This document shows positions 52,529 to 60,456 of a DNA stretch of 64,000 bases, piece by piece. This DNA comes from Micromonospora coxensis. Its GTDB lineage: Bacteria > Actinomycetota > Actinomycetes > Mycobacteriales > Micromonosporaceae. The stretch is from contig NZ_LT607753.1 in assembly GCF_900090295.1 (NCBI RefSeq), forward strand, positions 5,332,001-5,396,000. Reading direction: 5' to 3'. Under the pieces are notes generated by a model. It did no database searches. It saw only the letters and a list, made by a program, of their open reading frames with translations, and was not told where the DNA came from. Position numbers and translations under genes: made by a program. The first letter of the stretch is position 1. Each line of letters opens with the position of its first letter.

Positions 52529-53487
52529 CGCCGGTCCTCCCTCATGACGACGGCCAGGTAGACGGTGATGAAGATCAGCGAGATGGCCAACATGATGGTC
52601 GCCAGGGCCGATCCGAAGCCGATCCGGCTGGCCTCACCGACCACGTTCGAGGTGACCAGGGCGGAGATCAGCTCCAACCCGTTGCGTCCCTTGTTGATCA
52701 CCCAGACCAGGTCGAACGCCCGCAGCGACTCGATCACCGTCACCACCAGCACGATGATGTTGATGGGCCGCATCACCGGGAAGACCACCCGGAAGAACGT
52801 GCTGGTCTCCGAGGCGCCGTCGACCGAGGCGGCCTCCCGCAGCGACGGGTCGACCCCCTTCAGCCCGGCCAGGTAGAGCAGCATGATGTAGCCGACGTGC
52901 CGCCAGCCGGCGGCGAAGAGCACCGCCCAGATGTTCACGTCCGGGTCGCCGTACCAGTCGGTCTGGGTGCCCAGGACGGCGTTGAGCAGGCCCTGGTCGC
53001 GGGAGTAGATCAGCTGCCAGACGAAGCCGATCAGCGCCAGCGAGAGCACCACCGGCAGGTAGAGCGCGGTCTGGTAGAAGCGGCTGCCCCGGATCTCCTT
53101 GTCGAGCAGGACGGCCAGGAACATGCCGATCGGGGTGGCGACCACGAAGAGCGCCGCCAGCCACAGCAGGTTGTTCTGGATCGCCGGCACGAAGGGCGGG
53201 TAGATGTTGACCACGTCGGAGTAGTTGCGGCCGCCCACCCACTCGATCTCGCTCAGCGGGCCGATGCCGTCCCAGTTGGTGCCGGACAGCGCCACGGTGG
53301 CCAGTGCCGGCAGCCAGACCAGGCCGACCACCAGCAGCAGTGGTACGAGCACCATCAGCGTGATCACCACGCGGTCGGTGCGGGACAGGAGCCGTAGCCG
53401 GCGGCCGCGACCACCACCCGTGGAGGTGGTGGTCGCAGCCGGCGACGGCACGGCGCGATCCGCTTGGATCAGGGGCAGGTCGGACAC
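52525..53487 (-). CDS. Sugar ABC transporter permease (MalF/UgpA type)
   Basis: 320 residues, six membrane spans with the EAA motif REAASVDGASETSTFFRVVFP. The cytoplasmic N terminus is 35 residues. It follows the binding-protein gene and overlaps the second permease by ATGA. The CUT1 architecture (binding lipoprotein plus two permeases) is complete except for the ATPase, which is not in the window; such systems often use a shared MsmK-type ATPase encoded elsewhere. Confidence 0.93.
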   Translation of the reverse strand: MSDLPLIQADRAVPSPAATTTSTGGGRGRRLRLLSRTDRVVITLMVLVPLLLVVGLVWLPALATVALSGTNWDGIGPLSEIEWVGGRNYSDVVNIYPPFVPAIQNNLLWLAALFVVATPIGMFLAVLLDKEIRGSRFYQTALYLPVVLSLALIGFVWQLIYSRDQGLLNAVLGTQTDWYGDPDVNIWAVLFAAGWRHVGYIMLLYLAGLKGVDPSLREAASVDGASETSTFFRVVFPVMRPINIIVLVVTVIESLRAFDLVWVINKGRNGLELISALVTSNVVGEASRIGFGSALATIMLAISLIFITVYLAVVMREDRR

Positions 53488-53509
53488 GGCGGTCCTCCCC
53501 CTCTCGCCG

Positions 53510-54841
53510 TCAGCTGGTGAAGATCGACTTCTTCTGGTTCTCGATGCTGTTGACCAGCCCGTCGACGTCGTTCGGGTTCTTGATGAACTGCTGGAGCGCC
53601 GGGATGATCACAGTGGAGGCGAAGTCCGGGCGGGTGTCCCGGTCCAGGAACTGGGCGATCTCGGTGGCCGAGCCGACCAGTTCGGCGGCCTTCTTCTGCA
53701 GCGCGGTGTAGCCGCTGGTGTCGGCCTGGCTGTTGGCGACCAGGGTGGCCGGGTCGATCTTCACGCCGATCTCCGCGGCCTCCTTCGACCCGACGAACTC
53801 CAGCAGCTTCTTGGCGTTCGCCTCGGACTTCGGCTTGCGGGCCATCATGTACCCGTCGATCGGGGCGTCCAGGGCCTTCGCCCCGATCGCCGGGTCGATC
53901 TCCGGGAAGGTGAAGAAGTCCAGGTCGTCCTGCTCGTCGTTGCTGAACTGCTGGGCGACGAAGAGGCCGAGCAGGTACATGCCGGACTTCTTCTGCTGCA
54001 GCGACTGTGCGGCCTCCTGCCAGGTCCGGCCCAGGCTGTCGGGCTGGTGCAGCGGCAGCAGCCCCCGCCAGGTGTCGAAGACCTTCTTCACCTTGTCGGA
54101 GGTCCAGGACTCCTTGCCGGCCATCAGGTCCACGTGGAACTGGTAACCGTTGACCCGCAGGTTGAGGATGTCGAAGGTACCCATCGCCGGCCAGCCGTCC
54201 TTGTCGGCGAAGGCGATCGGGCTGAGGCCGTCCTTCTTCATCTGCGCGCCGAGGGCGTTGAACTGGTCCAGTGTGGTCGGCACCTCGTAGCCGTACTGCT
54301 TCCACACCGACTTGCGGTAGAAGACCGCCCACGGGTAGTAGGAGGACGGCACGAAGTACTGCTTGCCGTCGTCGCCCGTGGACGCCTTCTTGAAGGCGTC
54401 CGAGAGGCCGGACAGCTTGCCCCACACGTCGCTGACGTCGCCCGCGAGACCCTTGGCGGCGAAGAACCGCATCCGGTAGCCGGCGAACCACATGAACACG
54501 TCGTCCGGCTTGCCCTGCAGGTAGTTGTTGATGTTCTCCTGGTACGTGTTGTGGTCGACCGTGTTGATCTTCGCCTCGATGCCGGACGAGGTCTTGAACC
54601 CGTCCATGATCTTGGCGATGACGTTCTTCGGCGTCGGGTCGGACTGGTTGGAGCCGAGCGAGACGGTCTTCGACTCCGAGCCGCCCGACTCGGAGTCGGA
54701 GCCGCAGCCGGCCAGCAGGCCGGTGCCGAGCAGCGCGCCCGCGCCGGCCGTGCCGGCGAGCAGGCGACGGCGCCCGATGCCGGCGACGGACGGCGGAACG
54801 AGTCGGGCCAGGTACTCGGCCTCGGTACGGGGACGGGACAT
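53510..54841 (-). CDS. Sugar-binding lipoprotein of the ABC importer
   Basis: 443 residues from the ATG at 54841 with AGGAGG upstream. The N terminus has a twin-arginine motif (GRRRLLAGTAGAGALLG) and a lipobox LLAGC, so it is probably a Tat-exported lipoprotein with lipid attached to Cys near position 46. The rest is a family-1 extracellular solute-binding protein (MalE-like fold). Its promoter contains an inverted repeat at 54923. First gene of a four-gene operon with two permeases and GH36, so the ligand is likely an alpha-galactoside. Confidence 0.9.
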   Translation of the reverse strand: MSRPRTEAEYLARLVPPSVAGIGRRRLLAGTAGAGALLGTGLLAGCGSDSESGGSESKTVSLGSNQSDPTPKNVIAKIMDGFKTSSGIEAKINTVDHNTYQENINNYLQGKPDDVFMWFAGYRMRFFAAKGLAGDVSDVWGKLSGLSDAFKKASTGDDGKQYFVPSSYYPWAVFYRKSVWKQYGYEVPTTLDQFNALGAQMKKDGLSPIAFADKDGWPAMGTFDILNLRVNGYQFHVDLMAGKESWTSDKVKKVFDTWRGLLPLHQPDSLGRTWQEAAQSLQQKKSGMYLLGLFVAQQFSNDEQDDLDFFTFPEIDPAIGAKALDAPIDGYMMARKPKSEANAKKLLEFVGSKEAAEIGVKIDPATLVANSQADTSGYTALQKKAAELVGSATEIAQFLDRDTRPDFASTVIIPALQQFIKNPNDVDGLVNSIENQKKSIFTS

Positions 54842-54922
54842 GGTGCCTCCTGCGGATGAAGAGGTGCTGCGCCCAAGGGTCGTCAGAGGTGGCGGGGGGC
54901 CGGTGGTCGCGAATGCCAACAC

Positions 54923-54939
54923 GGATCTCACCGAGATCC
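54923..54939. promoter_or_regulatory. Operator-like inverted repeat in the leader of the importer operon
   Basis: GGATCTC-ACC-GAGATCC has 7-bp perfect arms and a 3-bp centre. It is 82 bp upstream of the lipoprotein ATG, downstream of the promoter at 54975-55002, so a bound repressor would block elongation. Confidence 0.55.
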
Positions 54940-54974
54940 AACATTGCCAAACACAAAGTGCCGGTTGGCGGTTG

Positions 54975-55002
54975 AAGCTACCCGCCCCCGCCGCCGTGTC
55001 AA
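54975..55002 (-). promoter_or_regulatory. Promoter of the importer/GH36 operon
   Basis: On the minus strand TTGACA (54997-55002), 16 bp, TAGCTT (54975-54980). A near-consensus -35 in a GC-rich genome suggests strong basal expression checked by a repressor. Confidence 0.6.
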
Positions 55003-55073
55003 GAGGGCAGGTCAGGATTGATACCGACGCTCCACAAATTTCGCCGGCGGCTGGGCGTCAAAATTCCTGGCTG

Positions 55074-55085
55074 ACGTTCGAACGT
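55074..55085. promoter_or_regulatory. 12-bp palindrome ahead of the beta-galactosidase gene
   Basis: ACGTTCGAACGT is a perfect palindrome 38 bp upstream of the GH42 ATG and next to a -35-like TTGACT (55087-55092). It is a candidate operator for the divergent cluster. Confidence 0.5.
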
Positions 55086-55123
55086 GTTGACTTTGGTGCA
55101 GGTGGAGGGCACGCTCTGCTCTC

Positions 55124-57175
55124 ATGCGACAGCAGGGCACCTGGCAGGGCGACGGCATCTTCTACGGCGCGGACTACAACCCCGAGCAGTGGCCCGAGGA
55201 AGTGTGGGCCGAGGACGTGGCGCTGATGCGCCGGGCCGGCGTGGACCTGGTCTCGGTCGGGATCTTCTCCTGGGCGTTGCTCGAACCGGCCCCCGGCCGG
55301 TACGAGTTCGGCTGGCTGGACCGCGCCCTCGACGTCCTGCACGACGGCGGCGTCCACGTCGACCTGGCCACCGCCACCGCCAGCCCGCCGCCGTGGCTGG
55401 CCCACCGGCACCCCGAGACGCTGCCCCGCACCGCCGACGGGACGGTGCTGTGGCCCGGCGGCCGGCAGGCGTACTGCCCCAGCTCGCCGGTCTTCCGGGA
55501 GCGCTCGCTCGCCCTGGTCGAGGCGGTCGCCGACCGGTACGCCGCCCACCCCGCCGTGGTGATGTGGCACGTCTCCAACGAACTGGGCTGCCACAACGTG
55601 CACTGCTACTGCGACGTCAGCGCCCAGGCGTTCCGCGGCTGGCTGCGCGAGCGCTACGGCGACCTGGACCGGCTCAACGACGCCTGGGGCACCACGTTCT
55701 GGAGCCAGCGGTACCACGACTGGGACGAGATCAACCCGCCGCGCACCGCGCCGACCTTCGCCAACCCGACGCAGCAGCTGGACTTCCTGCGCTTCTCCTC
55801 CGACGAGCAGCGCGCCCAGCTGCGCGCCGAGCGGGACGTGCTGAAGCGGCGGGTCCACCAGCCGGTCACCACGAACTTCATGATCGGCACCGGGATCAAG
55901 TACATGGACTACCACTCCTGGGCCGCCGACGTGGACGTGGTCTCCAACGACCACTACCTGACCGCCGCCGACCCGCAGTCGCACCTCGGGCTGGCGCTGG
56001 CCGCCGACCACACCCGAGGCGTCGCCGGCGGCGACCCGTGGCTGCTCATGGAGCACTCCACCAGCGCGGTGAACTGGCAGCCCCGCAACGTCGCCAAGAC
56101 CCCCGGCCAGCTGCGCCGCAACAGCCTCGCCCACGTCGCGCGCGGCGCCGACGGAGTGCTCTTCTTCCAGTGGCGGGCCTCCCGGGCCGGGGCGGAGAAG
56201 TTCCACTCCGCACTGGTGCCGCACGCCGGCCCGGACACCAAGGTCTTCCGCGAGGTCTGCCGGCTCGGCGCCGACCTGAAGGCCCTCGCCGAGGTGCGGG
56301 GCAGCCGGGTCGAGTCCGAGGTGGCGATCCTGTTCGACTGGGAGGCCTGGTGGGGCGTCGAGCTGGACTCGCACCCCAGCGTCGACGTCACCTACGCCGA
56401 CCGGGTCGAGGCGCTGTACCGCGCGCTGTGGCGGGCCGGCGTCACCACCGACGTCGTGCACCCGTCGACCGACCTCAGCGGCTACAAGCTGGTCCTGGCG
56501 CCCACCCTCTACCTGGTGCGCGACGCCGACGCCGCGGCCCTGCACCGGTACGTCGAGGCCGGCGGCACGGCGCTGGTGACGTACTTCAGCGGGATCGTGG
56601 ACGAGCACGACCACATCCGGCTCGGCGGGTACCCGGGGGCGTTCCGTGAGCTGCTGGGCATCCGGACCGAGGAGTTCTTCCCGCTGCGCCAGGGTGAGAC
56701 GGTACGTCTCGACGACGGCGCCACCGCCGACGTCTGGACGGAGTGGCTGCACCCGGAGGGTGCCGAGGTGCTCGCCTCGTACGTCGACGGGCCGCTGCCC
56801 GGCGTGCCGGCCCTGACCCGGCACCGGGTCGGCGCGGGCGCGGCCTGGTACGTCGGCACCCGGCTGGACGAGGCGGCCACCGACCGGCTGGTGTCCCGGC
56901 TGCTCGCCGAGTCCGGGGCACGTCCCCCGGTGGCCGGGGCGCCGTCCGGGGTGGAGGTGGTGCGCCGCCGGGCCGGGGACCGCTCCTGGCTCTTCGTGGT
57001 CAACCACACCGACGCGGAGGTCCGCCTCGACGTCACCGGCGCCGAGCTGCTCACCGGAGCGTCGTGCGCCGGCGAGCTGCGGGTGCCGGCCGGCGAGGTG
57101 GCCGTCGTCCGGGAGGAGCGGGCCGTCGTGGGAGCGATCCCGGCGACTGGGCCGCGCCCGTCCACGGCGGCCTGA
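55124..57175 (+). CDS. GH42 beta-galactosidase
   Basis: 683 residues. The acid/base Glu153 is in WHVSNELGCHNVH; the nucleophile Glu is in LLMEHSTSAVNW near residue 310. Cys118, Cys156, Cys161 and Cys163 form the zinc site of the family. No signal peptide: a cytoplasmic enzyme that removes beta-linked galactose. A GGAGG stands 13 nt before the ATG, a little far. It is divergent from the importer operon and followed by a DeoR gene 40 bp downstream. Confidence 0.93.
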   Translation: MRQQGTWQGDGIFYGADYNPEQWPEEVWAEDVALMRRAGVDLVSVGIFSWALLEPAPGRYEFGWLDRALDVLHDGGVHVDLATATASPPPWLAHRHPETLPRTADGTVLWPGGRQAYCPSSPVFRERSLALVEAVADRYAAHPAVVMWHVSNELGCHNVHCYCDVSAQAFRGWLRERYGDLDRLNDAWGTTFWSQRYHDWDEINPPRTAPTFANPTQQLDFLRFSSDEQRAQLRAERDVLKRRVHQPVTTNFMIGTGIKYMDYHSWAADVDVVSNDHYLTAADPQSHLGLALAADHTRGVAGGDPWLLMEHSTSAVNWQPRNVAKTPGQLRRNSLAHVARGADGVLFFQWRASRAGAEKFHSALVPHAGPDTKVFREVCRLGADLKALAEVRGSRVESEVAILFDWEAWWGVELDSHPSVDVTYADRVEALYRALWRAGVTTDVVHPSTDLSGYKLVLAPTLYLVRDADAAALHRYVEAGGTALVTYFSGIVDEHDHIRLGGYPGAFRELLGIRTEEFFPLRQGETVRLDDGATADVWTEWLHPEGAEVLASYVDGPLPGVPALTRHRVGAGAAWYVGTRLDEAATDRLVSRLLAESGARPPVAGAPSGVEVVRRRAGDRSWLFVVNHTDAEVRLDVTGAELLTGASCAGELRVPAGEVAVVREERAVVGAIPATGPRPSTAA

Positions 57176-57215
57176 GCTGCGTACTGTTCCCTCGTCCGCC
57201 CGGTTAGGAGGTTCG

Positions 57216-57992
57216 ATGCTCGCCCAGCAACGGCAGAGCGCCATCCTGGAGCTGATCCGGCAGCGCGGCGGCGTGCGCGTCAGCCACCTGGTCAGCCGGT
57301 TCGGGGTCTCCGACATGACGATCCGGCGGGACCTGGAGGTGCTGGCCGAGCGGGGGCTGGTCGACAAGGTGCACGGCGGCGCCACCCTCGTCGGCCCCGG
57401 CTCCGCCGAGGAGCCCGGCTTCGCGGCCAAGTCGATCCGCCAGCAGGCGGAGAAGCGGGCCATCGTGGAACGGGCCGCGGATCTGGTCGAGCCGGGGATG
57501 GCGGTCGCCCTCTCCGCCGGTACGACCACCGCCGCCCTGGCCACCCGGCTCGCCGAGGTCCGGGGCCTGACCGTGGTGACCAACTCGATCCCGGTCGCCG
57601 ACGCGCTCTACCAGAACCCGCGCGCCGATCAGACGGTCGTGCTGACCGGCGGCATCCGCACCCCGTCGGACGCGCTGACCGGGCCGGTGGCCGAGGCGGC
57701 GATCGGCACGCTCAACGTCGACCTGCTCTTCCTCGGCGTGCACGGGATGAGCCCGCGCACCGGCTTCACCACCCCCAACCTGCTGGAGGCGGCGGTCAAC
57801 CGGCGGCTGATCGGCGCCGCCCGCCGGCTGGTCGTGCTCGCCGACCACACCAAGTGGGAGACCATCGGCATCGCCACCATCGCCCCCCTGGAGGCGGCGG
57901 ACGTGCTCGTCACCGACAGTCGGCTGCCGGCGGAGGGACGCCGCCAGATCGGCGAGCAGGTCGGTGAGCTGATCGTCGTCGACGTGGACTGA
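57216..57992 (+). CDS. DeoR-family transcriptional regulator
   Basis: 258 residues, ATG with TTAGGAGG upstream. The N-terminal winged-helix runs from ILELIRQRGGVRVSHLVSRFGVSDMTIRRDLEVL (in parts) and the C-terminal sugar-phosphate domain (DeoRC) shows ALSAGTTTAALA and VVLTGGIR. DeoR repressors respond to phosphorylated sugars. It is 40 bp behind the GH42 gene and probably controls the galactoside operons; the cognate operator might be 54923 or 55074. Confidence 0.93.
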   Translation: MLAQQRQSAILELIRQRGGVRVSHLVSRFGVSDMTIRRDLEVLAERGLVDKVHGGATLVGPGSAEEPGFAAKSIRQQAEKRAIVERAADLVEPGMAVALSAGTTTAALATRLAEVRGLTVVTNSIPVADALYQNPRADQTVVLTGGIRTPSDALTGPVAEAAIGTLNVDLLFLGVHGMSPRTGFTTPNLLEAAVNRRLIGAARRLVVLADHTKWETIGIATIAPLEAADVLVTDSRLPAEGRRQIGEQVGELIVVDVD

Positions 57993-58064
57993 CCGGCCCG
58001 GCCGCGCCTCCCAGGCAGTTCCCAGCGGGTCCGGCTAGGGTGCCCGGGGAAACCGTGCGTGTTC

Positions 58065-58087
58065 CACGGTGGAGCACGCCCACCGTG
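58065..58087 (+). promoter_or_regulatory. Inverted repeat in the leader of the Spo0M gene
   Basis: CACGGTGG-N7-CCACCGTG has perfect 8-bp arms, 14 bp before the ATG and covering the space upstream of the ribosome-binding site. It could be an operator or an RNA hairpin affecting translation. Confidence 0.45.
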
Positions 58088-58101
58088 AAACGGGAGTTCC
58101 G

Positions 58102-59061
58102 ATGGTCTTCAAGAAGATGCTGAGCGCGTTCGGCGTGGGTGGGCCCAGCGTCGACACGGTCCTGGCCAACCCGAACACCCGCCCGGGTCTGACCCTGGAC
58201 GGCCAGGTGAACCTGGTCGGCGGGGACGCGGCGGCGCAGATCGAGCAGGTCAGCGTGGCCCTGGTGACCCGGGTCGAGATCGAGGGCGGCGACACCGAGT
58301 ACGCCGGCATCATGGAGTTCCAGCGCACGGTGGTCAGCGGTGCGCTCCAGCTCGCGCCGAAGCAGCAGCTGTCGATCCCGTTCCAGCTGTCGGTGCCGTG
58401 GGAGGCCCCGATCACCGACGTCTACGGCCAGCGCCTGCACGGCATGACGATGGGGCTGCGGACCGAGCTGGCCATCGCCCGGGCGGTCGACAAGAGCGAC
58501 CTGGACCAGGTCAACATCCACCCGCTGCCGGTGCACGAACGGATCCTGGAGGCGTTCCAGCGGCTCGGCTTCCGGTTCAAGGTCGCCGACCTGGAGCGCG
58601 GCCACATCCGTGGCACCCAGCAGACGCTGCCGTTCTACCAGGAGATCGAGTTCTTCGCCGCGCCGCAGTACGCGCAGACCATCACCGAGGTGGAGCTGAC
58701 CTTCGTGACCACCCCGCACGGCGTCGAGGTGGTCCTGGAGTGCGACAAGCGCGGCGGCTTCCTCAGCGCCGGGCACGACACCTTCGGCCGGTACCAGGTC
58801 TCGCACGCCGACGCCGACCGGCTCGACTGGACCCAGGTCGTCGACGGCTGGCTGCGGGAGACCACCTCCCGCTACGGCAGCCTGCGCGCCTCCGGCTTCG
58901 GCGCCGGGCACGGCCACGGCCACGGCCACCGGGGGCACGGCATGGGCGGCATGGTCGCCGGCGCGGCGCTCGGGATGGTCGGCGGCATGGTCGCCGGTGA
59001 GATGATCGAGGACGCCGTCGAGGGCGACTTCGCCGAGGACTGGGGCGGCGACTTCGAGTGA
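58102..59061 (+). CDS. spo0M: Spo0M-like sporulation-control protein
   Basis: 319 residues from the ATG at 58102, with GGGAG upstream. The N-terminal two thirds (arrestin-like beta-sandwich, SpoOM family) starts MVFKKMLSAFGVGGPSVDTVL and includes VSVALVTRVEIEGG and PFQLSVPWEAPITDVYGQ. Spo0M controls the onset of sporulation in Bacillus by an unclear mechanism. The C terminus is unusual: a His/Gly stretch (GHGHGHGHRGHG) and a glycine-rich hydrophobic segment that could span or touch the membrane and bind metal. Usual Spo0M is about 260 residues, so this one carries an extension. Confidence 0.87.
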   Translation: MVFKKMLSAFGVGGPSVDTVLANPNTRPGLTLDGQVNLVGGDAAAQIEQVSVALVTRVEIEGGDTEYAGIMEFQRTVVSGALQLAPKQQLSIPFQLSVPWEAPITDVYGQRLHGMTMGLRTELAIARAVDKSDLDQVNIHPLPVHERILEAFQRLGFRFKVADLERGHIRGTQQTLPFYQEIEFFAAPQYAQTITEVELTFVTTPHGVEVVLECDKRGGFLSAGHDTFGRYQVSHADADRLDWTQVVDGWLRETTSRYGSLRASGFGAGHGHGHGHRGHGMGGMVAGAALGMVGGMVAGEMIEDAVEGDFAEDWGGDFE

Positions 59062-59069
59062 CGCGACGA

Positions 59070-59097
59070 TGGCCCCCGGGACGCATCCCGGGGGCCA
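59070..59097. terminator. Perfect 12-bp hairpin between convergent genes
   Basis: The arm TGGCCCCCGGGA pairs exactly across CGCA, 8 bp past the Spo0M stop and 29 bp from the stop of the next gene on the opposite strand. No T-run. Confidence 0.78.
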
Positions 59098-59125
59098 CCG
59101 TTGCTCACTGTGGTGATCTCGTCGG

Positions 59126-59506
59126 TCAGTGGCGGGCCTTGCGCTCCTCGCCGCTGCGGAAGTTGCTGCCGGCCTTGGCCAGACCCCGGCTGCCCAGGTA
59201 GCCGATGGTCAGCAGCGTGATGAAGAACCAGGCCTGCGGGGCGCGGAAGATGTCCACCCCGACCGAGTTCTTGCCGACCAGGTACGACGCCGCCAGCACA
59301 CCGATCACACCCGCGACGTAGACCCAGAATTCGGTCGTCGCGAACGACGGCTTGGTTTCCGTGCCCGGTGCCTGCATCGCCTGTTCCCGGTGCCCGTCGT
59401 GCATCATCGGCATCGGACGGGTCGGCGCCTCGTTCATGGCGGCGCGGTTGGGCATGTCCTGCATCGGCCGGTTGGCGGCCCTGGTGGATGCAGCCTGCGT
59501 GCTCAT
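59126..59506 (-). CDS. Small membrane protein with disordered N terminus
   Basis: 126 residues from the ATG at 59506, with GAGGAGG upstream. The first 50 residues are polar and methionine-rich (MSTQAASTRAANRPMQDMPN onward, likely disordered). Two membrane segments follow: FWVYVAGVIGVLAASYLVG and APQAWFFITLLTIGYLGS. A basic tail (FRSGEERKARH) ends it. I do not recognise a named family. It stands alone. Confidence 0.75.
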   Translation of the reverse strand: MSTQAASTRAANRPMQDMPNRAAMNEAPTRPMPMMHDGHREQAMQAPGTETKPSFATTEFWVYVAGVIGVLAASYLVGKNSVGVDIFRAPQAWFFITLLTIGYLGSRGLAKAGSNFRSGEERKARH

Positions 59507-59680
59507 CTGGTCCTCCTCAGGATTTGATGAGTACCTGCACTCCCTCGCCCCGCTACCGCGTATCGGCCACGGCACGGTTCGCGTTCTGTGGCGGGGGCAC
59601 CCTGGGTCTACCCGAGGGGTCGCGAGAGGTAACACCCACGGCAGCCCGGATAGTTGGCGGATCCCCTGGCCCGGCCATCG

Positions 59681-59781
59681 CCCCGCGCGGCGTGCGTCTG
59701 CCGTGCCCCGCGTGTCGTGCGTCTGCCGCCCCGCACGGCGTGCGTCTGCCGTGCCCCGCGCGCCGTACCCCGGCCGGGGTA
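59681..59781. repeat. Short tandem repeat (about 25 bp x 3.5) ending in a palindrome
   Basis: Units start with CCCCGCGCGGCGTGCGTCTG at 59681, then 59706, 59729 and 59754, with lengths 25, 23 and 25 bp; each contains CGTGCGTCTGCCG. The last partial unit runs into a perfect 16-bp palindrome TACCCCGGCCGGGGTA (59766-59781). The whole lies in the 361-bp gap before the gene at 59868; uneven lengths argue against coding. Confidence 0.75.
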
Positions 59782-59867
59782 CGGCCGTCCCACCCCGCCG
59801 AGGGGCCGCCGGTTTGGCCCGCCGGACGTCGGGCACGCAGGAAGATCCGCGATATCTCTGCGAGGTG

Positions 59868-60281
59868 ATGGACGTGCGTGACGACGACAGGATGCGGGAG
59901 TCCGCCCGCCGTGCCGAGGATCGACTCACCGCCGGTGTGTACGGCGAGGGCGCCCTGGACGAGGTGACGACGCCGCAGACCGATGTGAACCGGGTGATCC
60001 AGGACGAGGATCCGGACGACCCGGCCCACGTGCGGGTCGATCCGCAGGTGCTGCGCGACGGTGGCCCCACCCGGGGTCAGGGCGCGATCACCACCACCGG
60101 CGGCACCGCCGGCCCGGCCAGCGTGCGCCGGCTGGCCCGGCAGCCCGAGCGGCACCCGGGCGTGGTGGCCCCGACCACCACCGGCGACGCCACGACGGGT
60201 GGCATGAGCACCCCGGCCGGCGGCTCCACCAGCGACGCCTCCGCCACCGGCGCCCAGGTCGGCAACTTCACCGAGGACTGA
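59868..60281 (+). CDS. Acidic, disordered hypothetical protein
   Basis: 137 residues from the ATG at 59868 (GAGG three bases before it; a GTG one codon earlier is also possible). It starts acidic (VRDDDRMRESARRAEDRL), has a repeated Thr-Thr/Gly composition in the second half (GAITTTGGTAGPASV, GVVAPTTTGDATTGG) and lacks a signal peptide, membrane span or cysteine. I do not recognise the family. It appears cytoplasmic and largely unstructured, and a very strong terminator follows it. Confidence 0.62.
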   Translation: MDVRDDDRMRESARRAEDRLTAGVYGEGALDEVTTPQTDVNRVIQDEDPDDPAHVRVDPQVLRDGGPTRGQGAITTTGGTAGPASVRRLARQPERHPGVVAPTTTGDATTGGMSTPAGGSTSDASATGAQVGNFTED

Positions 60282-60293
60282 CCCGCCACCCTC

Positions 60294-60334
60294 GCGGGTG
60301 GGGCGGTGTCCCTCCGGGACACCGCCCCACCCGC
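60294..60334 (+). terminator. Perfect 19-bp terminator hairpin
   Basis: The arm GCGGGTGGGGCGGTGTCCC pairs exactly across TCC, 12 bp past the stop of the hypothetical protein. No T-run. Confidence 0.83.
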
Positions 60335-60368
60335 GCGCCCCGGGCTCCCCCCGGCTCCCGCCACGCTC

Positions 60369-60429
60369 GTCGATCATGAAGTTGTTGTCGCGACACGCCG
60401 ATGTGGACGACAACAAATTCATGATCAAC
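60369..60429. repeat. Palindromic intergenic element with AT-rich arms
   Basis: Left arm 60369-60390 and right arm 60408-60429 are inverted copies with two mismatches in 22 bp; they contain GATCATGAA and TTGTTGTCG. The 17-bp loop is CGACACGCCGATGTGGA. It lies between the terminator at 60334 and the end of the HelD gene. I recall near-identical palindromes dispersed in Micromonospora genomes, which I could not verify here. Confidence 0.7.
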
Positions 60430-60456
60430 GGGTGGGGGTGGGGGAGGGAGGAGGGG

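Noticed and set aside
59681..59767. CRISPR array
   Set aside because: Units are contiguous without unique spacers, have uneven length, and no cas gene is present.
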